Assembly: GCF_014204515.1 (NCBI RefSeq)
Contig: NZ_JACHLI010000020.1
Span: forward strand, 68,031 to 132,030
DNA length: 64,000 nt
Reading direction: 5' to 3'
Origin: Pseudomonas nitroreducens
Lineage (GTDB): Bacteria > Pseudomonadota > Gammaproteobacteria > Pseudomonadales > Pseudomonadaceae
Both the position numbers and the translations under genes were made by a program. Under the pieces are notes generated by a model. It saw nothing but the letters and a program-made list of their open reading frames with translations. It did not search any database and was not told the origin of the DNA. Shown here piece after piece: positions 20,439 through 29,227 of this stretch. Within the stretch, counting starts at the first letter, position 1. Each line of letters begins with the position of its first letter.

Positions 20439-21704
20439 ATGAGCCGCTCCAAGCTCAATCATGCCGCCGCCCTGACCGCCCTCGGTTCCACCCTCGCCCT
20501 CTCGCCCCAGGCCTTCGCCGAATTCATCGCCGACAGCAAGGCCAGCGTCGAACTGCGCAACTTCTACTTCAACCGCGACTTCCGCCAGGACAACGCCGCG
20601 CAGTCCAAGCAGGAAGAGTGGGCGCAGGGCTTCCTGCTGCGCTACGAATCCGGCTACACCGAAGGCACCATCGGCGTGGGCGTGGATGCCCTCGGTCTGC
20701 TGGGCGTGAAGCTGGACTCCAGCCCCGACCGCGCCGGCTCCGGTCTGCTGCCGCGCGATGTGCAGAAGAAAAACGGCGCACCGGACGACTACAGCGAACT
20801 GGGCCTGACCGCCAAGCTGCGTGCCTCGAAAAGCACCCTGAAGATCGGCACCCTGCTGCCCAAGCTGCCCACCGTGCTGGCCAACGATTCGCGCCTGCTG
20901 CCGCAGACCTTCGAGGGCGCGCACCTGAATTCCGCCGAGTTCGCCGGCCTGACCTTCGACGGCGGCCGCCTGCGCCAGGTGAGTCAGCGCGACTCCTCCA
21001 ACCGCGAGGACATGACCGTCACCAGCGGCAGCGCGCGCGGCATCGTTGCCACCGACAGCAGCGACCAGTTCGACTTCGCCGGCCTCAGCTACAAGTGGAC
21101 GCCGCAGCTGACCACCGGCTACAGCTACGCCAAGCTCGACGGTCTCTACGACCAGCACATCGTCAACCTCGTGCACGTGCTGCCCATCGCTGCCGGCCAG
21201 TCGCTGAAGACCGACCTGCGCTACGCGCGCTCCGACGACGACGGCCACAGCAACGTCGACAACCGCGCCTTCGGCGCCATGCTCACCTACACCCTGGGCG
21301 GCCACGGCTTCGGCGCCGGCTACCAGAAGATGAGCGGCGACACCGGCTTCGCCTACATCGGCGGCACCGACGCCTTCCTGGTCAACTTCGTACAGATCGG
21401 CGACTTCGCCAACCGCGACGAGAAGTCCTGGCAGGCGCGCTACGACTATGACTTCGCCGCCCTCGGGGTGCCGGGCCTGACCTTCATGACGCGCTACCTG
21501 TCCGGCGACAACATCGAGCTGGGCGCGGGCAAGCCCGAAGGCAAGGAGTGGGAGCGCGACACCGACATCGGCTACGTGGTGCAGAACGGCCCGCTGAAGA
21601 ACTTCGGCGTGAAATGGCGCAACGCGACGGTACGCTCCAGCCACTTCGGCAACGACCTCGACGAGAACCGCCTGATCCTCAGCTACGTGCTGCCGCTCTG
21701 GTAA
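20439..21704 (+). CDS. OprD-family outer-membrane porin
   Basis: The product (421 aa) starts with a signal peptide (MSRSKLNHAAALTALGSTLA..AFA) and continues into FIADSKASVELRNFYFNRDFR, the hallmark start of mature OprD-type porins. Alternating beta strands follow, and the protein ends in SYVLPLW with a terminal aromatic residue recognised by the BAM machinery. OprD paralogues take up specific amino acids or carboxylic acids; being first in the operon with a permease and bdhA suggests uptake of 3-hydroxybutyrate or related acids. GGAG precedes the start. Confidence 0.9.
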   Translation: MSRSKLNHAAALTALGSTLALSPQAFAEFIADSKASVELRNFYFNRDFRQDNAAQSKQEEWAQGFLLRYESGYTEGTIGVGVDALGLLGVKLDSSPDRAGSGLLPRDVQKKNGAPDDYSELGLTAKLRASKSTLKIGTLLPKLPTVLANDSRLLPQTFEGAHLNSAEFAGLTFDGGRLRQVSQRDSSNREDMTVTSGSARGIVATDSSDQFDFAGLSYKWTPQLTTGYSYAKLDGLYDQHIVNLVHVLPIAAGQSLKTDLRYARSDDDGHSNVDNRAFGAMLTYTLGGHGFGAGYQKMSGDTGFAYIGGTDAFLVNFVQIGDFANRDEKSWQARYDYDFAALGVPGLTFMTRYLSGDNIELGAGKPEGKEWERDTDIGYVVQNGPLKNFGVKWRNATVRSSHFGNDLDENRLILSYVLPLW

Positions 21705-21790
21705 CCGCCTGAACGCCTGATCGTCAAGCAAGCCCACTACAACAAGAACGAAGCGCGGTCCCAGGCCGCGCGACAACTGGAGATACTTCG

Positions 21791-23182
21791 ATGAGCGTGG
21801 TCATCGCCCTCGCGGCCCTCGCCCTGCTGATGCTCGCCGCCTACCGCGGCTACAGCGTGATCCTCTTCGCCCCCATCGCCGCGCTGCTGGCGGTGCTGCT
21901 GACCGATCCGTCCGCCGTCGCCCCGGCCTTCACCGGGGTGTTCATGGAGAAGATGGTCGGCTTCGTCAAACTCTACTTCCCGGTGTTCCTGCTCGGCGCG
22001 GTGTTCGGCAAGCTGATCGAGCTGTCGGGCTTCTCGCGCTCCATCGTCGCCGCCGCCATCAGGCTGCTGGGCACGAGCCAGGCAATGCTGGTGATCGTGC
22101 TGGTCTGCGCCCTGCTCACCTACGGCGGCGTGTCGCTGTTCGTGGTGGTGTTCGCGGTCTACCCGTTCGCCGCCGAGATGTTCCGCCAGAGCGACATCCC
22201 CAAGCGGCTGATCCCGGCGACCATCGCCCTGGGCGCGTTCAGCTTCACCATGGACGCCCTGCCCGGCACCCCGCAGATCCAGAACATCATCCCCACCGCG
22301 TTCTTCAACACCACCGGCTGGGCTGCCCCCTGGCTGGGCGTGATCGGCAGCCTGTTCGTGTTCACCGTGGGCATGCTGTTCCTCCGCCGCCAGGCCGGCA
22401 AGGCGCGCGCCGCCGGTGAAGGCTACGGCACCGAGCTGCGCAACGAGCCGGAAACCGCCGCCGACATCAAGCTGCCCAACCCGCTGCTGGCACTCTCGCC
22501 GCTGGTGCTGGTGGGCGTCGCCAACCTGCTGTTCACCCACTGGATTCCCCAGCTCTACGGCAAGACCCACAGCCTGCAGCTGGCCGGCATGGCCGCGCCG
22601 GTGGCCAGCGACGTGGCCAAGCTGACCGGTATCTGGGCAGTGCAGGCGGCGCTGCTGCTGGGCATCCTGCTGGTGCTGGTGACCAGCTTCGCGGTGATCC
22701 GCAGCAAGATCGCCGAAGGCAGCAAGACCGCCGTCTCCGGTGCTCTGCTGGCGGCGATGAACACCGCTTCGGAATACGGCTTCGGCGCCGTGATCGCCTC
22801 GCTGCCGGGCTTCCTGGTGCTGGCCGATGCGCTGAAGAAGATCCCCGATCCGCTGGTCAACGAGGCCATCACCGTCACCACCCTGGCCGGCATCACCGGT
22901 TCGGCGTCGGGCGGCATGAGCATCGCCCTGGCGGCCATGTCCGAGCAGTTCATCGCCGCCGCCCACGCCGCCAACATTCCGTTGGAAGTGCTGCACCGGG
23001 TCGCCGCCATGGCCTCCGGTGGCATGGACACCCTGCCGCACAACGGTGCGGTCATCACCCTGCTCGCGGTCACCGGCCTGACCCACCGCGAGGCCTACAA
23101 GGACATCTTCGCCATCACCCTGATCAAGACCCTCGCGGTGTTCGTGGTGATCGGGACCTTCTACGCCACCGGCATCGTCTGA
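21791..23182 (+). CDS. GntP-family inner-membrane permease for hydroxy- or keto-acids
   Basis: The product (463 aa) is almost wholly hydrophobic with about 12-14 predicted membrane helices. Motifs LGAVFGKLIELSGFSRSI and DALPGTPQIQN are typical of GntP/short-chain-acid permeases. It corresponds to the permease gene between hbcR and bdhA in P. aeruginosa, hence probable proton-coupled uptake of 3-hydroxybutyrate. The start follows GGAGATACTTCG. It shares a transcript with the porin (86-bp gap) and bdhA (58-bp gap). Confidence 0.85.
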   Translation: MSVVIALAALALLMLAAYRGYSVILFAPIAALLAVLLTDPSAVAPAFTGVFMEKMVGFVKLYFPVFLLGAVFGKLIELSGFSRSIVAAAIRLLGTSQAMLVIVLVCALLTYGGVSLFVVVFAVYPFAAEMFRQSDIPKRLIPATIALGAFSFTMDALPGTPQIQNIIPTAFFNTTGWAAPWLGVIGSLFVFTVGMLFLRRQAGKARAAGEGYGTELRNEPETAADIKLPNPLLALSPLVLVGVANLLFTHWIPQLYGKTHSLQLAGMAAPVASDVAKLTGIWAVQAALLLGILLVLVTSFAVIRSKIAEGSKTAVSGALLAAMNTASEYGFGAVIASLPGFLVLADALKKIPDPLVNEAITVTTLAGITGSASGGMSIALAAMSEQFIAAAHAANIPLEVLHRVAAMASGGMDTLPHNGAVITLLAVTGLTHREAYKDIFAITLIKTLAVFVVIGTFYATGIV

Positions 23183-23240
23183 GCCGGTTGTTTTCAAGCG
23201 GTCGCCCCGCGGCGACCGCCCTGTTCCAGAGGAGATTTGC

Positions 23241-24011
23241 ATGACTCTCAAAGGCAAGACCGCACTGGTCACCGGCTCCACCAGCGGCATCGGCCTGGGC
23301 ATCGCCGCAAAGCTCGCGCAGGCGGGTGCCAACGTGGTGGTCAACGGCTTCGGCGATATCGACGGCGCCGTGCGCGAACTATCGGTGCACGGCACGCGCA
23401 TCGGCCACCACGGCGCGGACATGGCGCAACCCGAGCAGATCGGGCAGATGATCGCCTACGTCGAGCGCGAGTTCGGCGGCCTCGACATCCTGGTCAACAA
23501 CGCCGGCATCCAGCACGTCGCGGCGCTGGAGGATTTCCCCGTGGAGCGCTGGAACGCGATCATCGCCATCAACCTCTCCTCGGTGTTCCACACCACCCGC
23601 CTGGCGCTGCCGGGCATGCGCCAGCGCGGTTGGGGACGCATCCTCAACATCGCCTCGACCCACGGGCTGGTAGCCTCCGCCGGCAAGAGCGCCTACGTCG
23701 CCGCCAAGCACGGGGTGATCGGCCTGACTAAGACCACCGCCCTGGAAACCGCCACCACGGCCATTACCTGCAACGCCATCTGCCCCGGCTGGGTGCTGAC
23801 GCCGCTGGTGCAGCAGCAGATCGACGCGCGGGTGCAGGCCGGCGCCACGCCCGAGCAGGCACGCCACGACCTGCTGGCGGAGAAGCAGCCGTCGCTGGAC
23901 TTCGTCACCGCCGACCAGCTCGGCGAGCTGGCGCTATTCTTGTGTTCTGAAGCTGCCGCCCAGGTCCGCGGCGCCGCCTGGAACATGGATGGTGGCTGGG
24001 TCGCTCAATGA
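23241..24011 (+). CDS. bdhA: 3-hydroxybutyrate dehydrogenase
   Basis: The product (256 aa) is a classical short-chain dehydrogenase oxidising (R)-3-hydroxybutyrate to acetoacetate with NAD. The cofactor motif is TGSTSGIG (11-18), NNAG sits at 86-89, and the catalytic Ser139, Tyr152 and Lys156 are in place. The segment ICPGWVLTPLVQQQIDAR is characteristic of BdhA rather than of general SDRs. AGAGGAG gives a strong ribosome-binding site. Its product feeds the acetoacetyl-CoA synthetase encoded next. Confidence 0.93.
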   Translation: MTLKGKTALVTGSTSGIGLGIAAKLAQAGANVVVNGFGDIDGAVRELSVHGTRIGHHGADMAQPEQIGQMIAYVEREFGGLDILVNNAGIQHVAALEDFPVERWNAIIAINLSSVFHTTRLALPGMRQRGWGRILNIASTHGLVASAGKSAYVAAKHGVIGLTKTTALETATTAITCNAICPGWVLTPLVQQQIDARVQAGATPEQARHDLLAEKQPSLDFVTADQLGELALFLCSEAAAQVRGAAWNMDGGWVAQ

Positions 24012-24060
24012 GCCTTTTGAACCACGCGAACTTCGTACAGCGCTTCGTGTCATGATTCGT

Positions 24061-24084
24061 AGGTACCGTCTGTCGGCGGTACCT
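24061..24084. terminator. Hairpin between bdhA and aacS
   Basis: AGGTACCG/CGGTACCT form an 8-bp stem with an 8-nt loop. There is no T-run, so it may be an attenuating or RNA-stabilising structure rather than a full terminator. Confidence 0.4.
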
Positions 24085-24116
24085 TCGTCCCTTCGAATTC
24101 GCTGGAGTCGTAGTCG

Positions 24117-26072
24117 ATGAACCAGGCGCTCTGGAGCCCCTCCCCCGAACGCATCGCCGCCACCCGCATGGATGCCTTTCGCCGCAAGGTCGCGCAGCAG
24201 CATGGCATCGACCTGCCCGACTACGCCGCGCTGCACGCCTGGAGCATCGCCGAGCGCGAAGCCTTCTGGCTGGCCATCGTCGACACCTTCGGCGTGCAGT
24301 TCCACGAGGCACCCACCGCGGTGCTCGAAGAAGGCCCGGAGATGCCCGATGCGCGCTGGTTCCCCGGCGCCACCCTGAACTTCGCCGAACACCTGCTGCG
24401 CCGCCGCGATCACAAACCGGCGCTGATCGCCATCAGCGAGGACGAGCGCCGCGAGGTGATCAGCCATGCCGAACTGGCGGCCCAGGTCGCCGGCCTGCAG
24501 AAGGCACTGCGCGAGGCCGGCGTGGGCGTCGGCGACCGTGTCGCGGCCTTCATGCCCAACACCTGGCAGACCGTGGTCGGCATGCTCGCCGCCACCAGCC
24601 TGGGCGCCACCTGGTCGAGCTGCTCGCCGGACTTCGGCACCCAGGGCGTGATCGACCGCTTCGGCCAGATCGAACCCAAGGTGCTGATCGCCTGCGCCGG
24701 CTACCGCTTCGCCGGCAAGCTGCAGGACCTGACCGCCAAGCTCAACGAAATCCTCGCCCAGCTGCCGACCCTGGAACAGTTGGTGATCGTCCCCTACGCC
24801 AACGGCCACGCGCGCCGCAGCGACTTCCACACCCCGGCGCGGGTCAGCCTCTGGCAGGACTTCTTCCTCAGCGGAGGCGAACCGGTATTCACCCCCGTAC
24901 CCTTCGACCACCCGCTGTACATCCTCTACTCCTCCGGCACCACCGGCGTGCCCAAGTGCATCGTCCACGGCACCGGCGGCGTGCTGCTGCAGCACCTGAA
25001 GGAACATGGCCTGCACGTCGACCTGGGCCCCGACGACACGCTGTTCTACTACACCACCTGCGGTTGGATGATGTGGAACTGGCTGGTCTCGGGGCTCGCC
25101 GTCGGCGCTACGCTGGTGCTCTATGACGGCTCGCCGTTCCACCCCGGCCCCGAGCGCCTGATGGACCTGATCGACGCGGAGCACATCAGCGTCTTCGGCA
25201 CCAGCGCCAAGTACATCGCCGCGCTGGAAAAGACCAACGTGCGGCCGCGCCAGACGCACTCCCTGGAGCGCCTGAAGACGATCCTCTCCACCGGCTCGCC
25301 GCTGGCCCACGAGAGCTTCGACTACGTCTACCGCGAGGTGAAACCCGACCTCTGCCTGTCGTCGATCTCCGGCGGCACCGACATCGTCTCCTGCTTCGCC
25401 ATCGGCAACCCGACCGCACCGGTGTGGCGCGGGGAAATCCAGTGCAAGGCGCTGGGCATGGCGGTGGAGGTCTGGGACGAGGCCGGCAAGCCGGTGCACG
25501 GGGAGAAAGGCGAGCTGGTCTGCGTGCGGCATTTCCCGTCGATCCCGGTGGGCTTCTGGAACGACGAGAACAACGAGAAATTCCTCGACGCCTACTTCGC
25601 CACCTTCCCCGGTGTCTGGGCCCACGGCGACTATGCCGAGGAGACCGAGCACGGCGGCCTGGTCATCCACGGCCGCTCGGATGCCGTGCTGAATCCTGGC
25701 GGCGTGCGCATCGGCACGGCGGAAATCTACCGCCAGGTGGAGAAGATCGAGCAAGTGCTGGAATCCATCGCCATCGGCCAGGACTGGCAGGGCGACGTCC
25801 GTGTAGTGCTGTTTGTGCGCCTGCGCGAAGGCGTGGAGCTGGACGAGACACTGCAGGAACGCATCCGCCAGACCATCCGCAGCAACACCACCCCGCGCCA
25901 CGTCCCGGCGAAGATCCTCGCGGTCAGCGACATCCCGCGCACCATCAGCGGCAAGATCGTCGAACTGGCAGTGCGCAACGTGGTGCATGGCCGGCCGGTG
26001 AAGAACACCGACGCGCTGGCCAACCCGCAGGCGCTGGAGCTGTTCAGGGATCGGAAGGAGCTGGAGAGCTGA
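24117..26072 (+). CDS. aacS: Acetoacetyl-CoA synthetase
   Basis: The product (651 aa) belongs to the ANL adenylating superfamily and makes acetoacetyl-CoA from acetoacetate, ATP and CoA. The P-loop-like YSSGTTGVPKCIVHG, an SGGTDIVSCF segment, and the C-terminal catalytic lysine region RTISGKIVELAVRNVV are present. Length and the N-terminal cap (FAEHLLRRRDHKPALI) match acetoacetyl-CoA synthetases rather than acetyl-CoA synthetases. It takes acetoacetate from bdhA and from the liu pathway. GGAG lies 9 nt before the ATG. Confidence 0.92.
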   Translation: MNQALWSPSPERIAATRMDAFRRKVAQQHGIDLPDYAALHAWSIAEREAFWLAIVDTFGVQFHEAPTAVLEEGPEMPDARWFPGATLNFAEHLLRRRDHKPALIAISEDERREVISHAELAAQVAGLQKALREAGVGVGDRVAAFMPNTWQTVVGMLAATSLGATWSSCSPDFGTQGVIDRFGQIEPKVLIACAGYRFAGKLQDLTAKLNEILAQLPTLEQLVIVPYANGHARRSDFHTPARVSLWQDFFLSGGEPVFTPVPFDHPLYILYSSGTTGVPKCIVHGTGGVLLQHLKEHGLHVDLGPDDTLFYYTTCGWMMWNWLVSGLAVGATLVLYDGSPFHPGPERLMDLIDAEHISVFGTSAKYIAALEKTNVRPRQTHSLERLKTILSTGSPLAHESFDYVYREVKPDLCLSSISGGTDIVSCFAIGNPTAPVWRGEIQCKALGMAVEVWDEAGKPVHGEKGELVCVRHFPSIPVGFWNDENNEKFLDAYFATFPGVWAHGDYAEETEHGGLVIHGRSDAVLNPGGVRIGTAEIYRQVEKIEQVLESIAIGQDWQGDVRVVLFVRLREGVELDETLQERIRQTIRSNTTPRHVPAKILAVSDIPRTISGKIVELAVRNVVHGRPVKNTDALANPQALELFRDRKELES

Positions 26073-26124
26073 GGCTTTCCGGTAACACCGTACCTGGGCC
26101 TCCCCCCAAAGCTGAAGAAATCCC

Positions 26125-26195
26125 GTAGGAGCGGACTCCGTCCGCGATGGCCCCGCCTCGCGCCGGACAACATCGTGGACGAAGTCCGCTCCTAC
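26125..26195. repeat. Palindromic repeat, family A
   Basis: A full copy with two substitutions in the right arm lies between the convergent genes aacS and pcaC. Confidence 0.88.
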
Positions 26196-26215
26196 GTTGG
26201 TGCCGTCCAACCCTG

Positions 26216-26248
26216 CGGCGGATAACGCTGGCGCGTTATGCGCCCTAC
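26216..26248. repeat. Half-copy of palindromic repeat family B
   Basis: Only the right arm (GGCGGATAAC to GCGCCCTAC) is present. Confidence 0.8.
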
Positions 26249-26278
26249 AACGACGCCGGCGATGCGACGAATCAGACA

Positions 26279-26303
26279 CCGCCCGGATGCGTGGTCCGGG
26301 CGG
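26279..26303. terminator. Terminator-like hairpin between aacS and pcaC
   Basis: CCGCCCGGA/TCCGGGCGG form a perfect 9-bp stem with a 7-nt loop, 7 bp beyond the pcaC stop. T-runs are weak on both sides. Confidence 0.5.
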
Positions 26304-26309
26304 CGCTGA

Positions 26310-26708
26310 TCAGGCGTCGCCCAGCGACTCGGTGCCCAGCTCGTCCCACACCGCCTCGGCGAGGTGGAAGGTGGCGTTGGCGGCCGGGATGCCACAGTAG
26401 ATCGCGCTCTGCAGCAGGACTTCCTTGATCTCTTCGCGGGTCACGCCATTGTTGCGCGCGGCGCGCAGGTGCAGCTTGAGTTCGCCCTCGCGGTTCATGC
26501 CGATCAGCATGGCGATGGTGATCAGGCTGCGGGTGTGGCGCGGCAGGCCCGGGCGGGTCCAGATGTCACCCCAGGCATGGCGGGTGATCATTTCCTGGAA
26601 CTCCTCGTTGAAGTCCGTGCGGTTCTGCAGGCTGCGGTCGACGTGGGCGTCGCCCAGCACCGCGCGGCGTACCTGCATGCCGGCTTCGTAGCGTTCTTTC
26701 TCGTCCAT
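26310..26708 (-). CDS. pcaC: 4-carboxymuconolactone decarboxylase
   Basis: The product (132 aa) is an all-helical AhpD-like enzyme converting gamma-carboxymuconolactone to beta-ketoadipate enol-lactone in the protocatechuate branch. Conserved parts are WGDIWTRPGLPRHTRSLITI, the LHLRAARNNGVTREEI helix and LLQSAIYCGIPAAN. It is the last gene of pcaBDC, 31 bp after pcaD, and has the usual length of the stand-alone enzyme (not a PcaL fusion). Confidence 0.94.
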   Translation of the reverse strand: MDEKERYEAGMQVRRAVLGDAHVDRSLQNRTDFNEEFQEMITRHAWGDIWTRPGLPRHTRSLITIAMLIGMNREGELKLHLRAARNNGVTREEIKEVLLQSAIYCGIPAANATFHLAEAVWDELGTESLGDA

Positions 26709-26739
26709 CAGGTAACTCCAAATTCAACCTGAAAAGCAG

Positions 26740-27543
26740 CTATGCGCGCAGGAAGGCCAGCACGCGCTGGCTGAAGGCATCGCCGGCCTGCACGTTGGAC
26801 AGGTGCGCGGCGCGGAATTCCGCCAGCTCCGCGCCGGCAATGCGCGCCTGCAGGAAGCGCCCGTCCTCGGTGGTGGTCACCGGGTCGGAGGCGCCGCAGA
26901 CCACCAGGGTCGGCGCGCTGATCGCAGCGATCTCGCCTCGGAAATCGGCATCGCGCACAGCAGCGCAGTTGGCCGCGTAACCTTCCGGCGAAGTCTGCGC
27001 CAGCATGCCGACGATGGGCTCGACCTTGCCTGGCTGCGCCTCGGCGAAGTCAGCAGTGAACCAGCGCGAGATCGATGCGTCACGCAAATTCCGCATAGCC
27101 TCGGCGCCACCGCTGAGCACGGTCTCGATACGCGGGTTCCACACTTCCGGGGTGCCGATCTTGGCGGCGGTGTTGCACAGCACCAGGCGCTCGATGCGCT
27201 CCGGCGCATGGATGGCCAGCCACTGGCCGATCAGGCCGCCCATGGACAGGCCGCAGAAATGCGCACGCGGGATATCGAGGGCGTCCAGCAGGGCCAGCAC
27301 GTCGCGGCCGTTCTGCTCGACGCTGTAGGGGCCGGGAGTGACCAGCGAAGCGCCGTGACCACGGGTGTCATAACGCAGCACGCGGAAGTGTTCGGCGAAG
27401 GCCGGAACTTGCGCGTCCCACATGTGCAGGTCAGTGCCCAGGGAGTTGGACAGCACCAGCACCGGGGCGCCGGCAGGGCCTGCCAGAAGCGGCTCTTCGA
27501 GTAAATAGTTCAAGTCGCCATCGGCGAGACGTACGGCAGGCAT
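26740..27543 (-). CDS. pcaD: 3-oxoadipate enol-lactonase
   Basis: The product (267 aa) is an alpha/beta hydrolase that opens the enol-lactone to beta-ketoadipate, where the catechol and protocatechuate branches meet. The catalytic triad is Ser100 in GLSMGG, Asp220 in GASDPV and His247 in AAHLSN. The oxyanion region SNSLGTDLHMWD is typical of PcaD. The gene lies 9 bp after pcaB in the same operon. It serves both CatBC- and PcaBC-derived lactone. Confidence 0.94.
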   Translation of the reverse strand: MPAVRLADGDLNYLLEEPLLAGPAGAPVLVLSNSLGTDLHMWDAQVPAFAEHFRVLRYDTRGHGASLVTPGPYSVEQNGRDVLALLDALDIPRAHFCGLSMGGLIGQWLAIHAPERIERLVLCNTAAKIGTPEVWNPRIETVLSGGAEAMRNLRDASISRWFTADFAEAQPGKVEPIVGMLAQTSPEGYAANCAAVRDADFRGEIAAISAPTLVVCGASDPVTTTEDGRFLQARIAGAELAEFRAAHLSNVQAGDAFSQRVLAFLRA

Positions 27544-27552
27544 GCAAGGCTC

Positions 27553-28923
27553 CTATCGGGATTCTTTGCGCAAAGAAAGTTCGTGGTGTTCGGCCAGCGC
27601 GCGTTCGACCCAGCGGCGCGCCTGACCCAGGTAGTGGGCGGGATCGAGCAGGCGATCCAGCTCCTCGGCATTCAGTTGTGCAGCGACCTCGGCATTGGCA
27701 CCGAGCACAGCGCGCAGATGCGCACCCTCCTTCACCGCCTGCTTGCAGCACTGCTCCACCAGATGGTGCGCAGCGTCGCGGCCGATACGCTGGGCCAGGG
27801 CGATGCTCACGGCTTCGGCGAGTACCAGGCCGCGGGTCAGGTCGAGGTTGGCGAGCATGCGCTCCGCGTCGACTTCCAGGCCCGGCACCAGGCTCAGTGC
27901 CTGATGCAGCGCGCCGGAGACGAGGCAGCACAATTCCGGCAGGCTCTCCCATTCGGCGTGCCACAGGCCAAGGCTGCGCTCGTGTTCCTGGGGCATGGCG
28001 GCGAACAGCGTCGAGACTAGTCCCGGTGCACGGGTGGCCGCACCGATCAGCACGGCGGCGCCCACCGGGTTGCGCTTGTGCGGCATGGTAGAGGAGCCAC
28101 CCTTGCCCGGCGCGGAGGGTTCGAAGACTTCGCCGGCCTCGGTCTGCATCAGCAGGCTGAGGTCACGGCCCAGCTTGCCGAGACTGCCGGCGATCAGGCC
28201 AAGCAGGCTGGCGAACTCCACCAGGCGGTCGCGCTGGGTGTGCCAGGGTTGCTCGGGCAGTTGCAGATTCAATTCTTCCGCCAAGGCTTCGGCCACCGCA
28301 AAGCCCTTTTCACCGAGCGCCGCAAGGCTGCCGGAGGCGCCGCCGAACTGCAGGCACAGCAGGCGCGGTTTCAGCTCAATCAGGCGCTGGCGGTGGCGGG
28401 TGATCGCGCCCAGCCAGCCGGCGATCTTCATGCCGAGGGTAATCGGCGTGGCGTGCTGCAGCCAGGTGCGGCCGACCATGGGGGTGCCGGCGTGGGCCTG
28501 GGCTTGCACGGCTAGCGCATCGGCCAGTTGGGCGAGATCGCTTTCCAGCAGTTCGATGGCGGCGCGCAGTTGCAGGACCAGCCCGGAATCCATGGCGTCC
28601 TGGCTGGTGGCGCCCAGGTGCACGTAGCGCTCGGCTTCGGCGCTTTCGGCGGCAATGCGACTGCCCAGCGCCTTCACCAGCGGGATCGCGGAGTTACCGG
28701 CGCTGCAGATGGCCTGGGCCAGCGCGTCGAAATCGTAGAGTTCGGCGTGGCAGGCAGCGGCGATGGGCGACACGACGCAGGACGGGATCACGCCGACGCG
28801 GGCCTCGGCGCGAGCCAACGCGGCCTCGAAGTCGAGCATGCCCTGCACCCGGCCGTGGTCGCTGAAGATCGCGCGCATGGCCGGTTGGGTGAAGTAAGCG
28901 TCGAACAGGTGGTTGGTGCTCAC
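27553..28923 (-). CDS. pcaB: 3-carboxy-cis,cis-muconate cycloisomerase
   Basis: The product (456 aa) is a fumarase/aspartase-superfamily enzyme that lactonises carboxymuconate. The superfamily signature GGSSTMPHKRNPVGAAV and the general-base region LGATSQDAMDSG are present. The start is a GTG at 28923 with GGAG 8 nt upstream. pcaB heads the pcaBDC operon, and a 304-bp repeat-filled gap separates it from pcaF upstream. No pcaR-type box was seen in that gap, so it may depend on readthrough from pcaIJF or on another promoter. Confidence 0.94.
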   Translation of the reverse strand: MSTNHLFDAYFTQPAMRAIFSDHGRVQGMLDFEAALARAEARVGVIPSCVVSPIAAACHAELYDFDALAQAICSAGNSAIPLVKALGSRIAAESAEAERYVHLGATSQDAMDSGLVLQLRAAIELLESDLAQLADALAVQAQAHAGTPMVGRTWLQHATPITLGMKIAGWLGAITRHRQRLIELKPRLLCLQFGGASGSLAALGEKGFAVAEALAEELNLQLPEQPWHTQRDRLVEFASLLGLIAGSLGKLGRDLSLLMQTEAGEVFEPSAPGKGGSSTMPHKRNPVGAAVLIGAATRAPGLVSTLFAAMPQEHERSLGLWHAEWESLPELCCLVSGALHQALSLVPGLEVDAERMLANLDLTRGLVLAEAVSIALAQRIGRDAAHHLVEQCCKQAVKEGAHLRAVLGANAEVAAQLNAEELDRLLDPAHYLGQARRWVERALAEHHELSLRKESR

Positions 28924-28985
28924 TGGAGTGACTCCGGAGATCGGCTTGCGAGGTCGGGACAGTATGACCGCAGAGCTTGCCTTGC

Positions 28986-29062
28986 GTAGGGCGCAAAACG
29001 CGCCAGCGTTATCCGCCGTCCCCGCGGCTGGCGGATAACCTGTTCCAGGTTATCCGCCCTAC
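28986..29062. repeat. Palindromic repeat, family B
   Basis: A full two-armed copy lies between pcaB and pcaF. Confidence 0.88.
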
Positions 29063-29070
29063 GAGACTGC

Positions 29071-29220
29071 CCTCACCCCAGCCCTCTCCGCAGGGAGAGG
29101 GAGCCGTCCTCAGCGAATGATCATATCGGCGTGCATCCTGCAGTTTCCGGATGACTACGCGCTGATATCCACGCCGAACGGTCCCCTCTCCCGCTTGCGG
29201 GAGAGGGTTAGGGTGAGGGG
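29071..29220. repeat. Two family C hairpins
   Basis: Units at 29071-29103 and 29183-29220 are separated by about 80 bp of unassigned sequence. Apart from these repeats nothing is recognisable in the pcaF-pcaB gap. Confidence 0.8.
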
Positions 29221-29227
29221 CCCTTGA

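Noticed and set aside
20274..23422. Long minus-strand frames opposite the porin and permease genes
   Set aside because: Codon-position shadows of high-GC genes; composition is His/Gln/Val-rich without domains.
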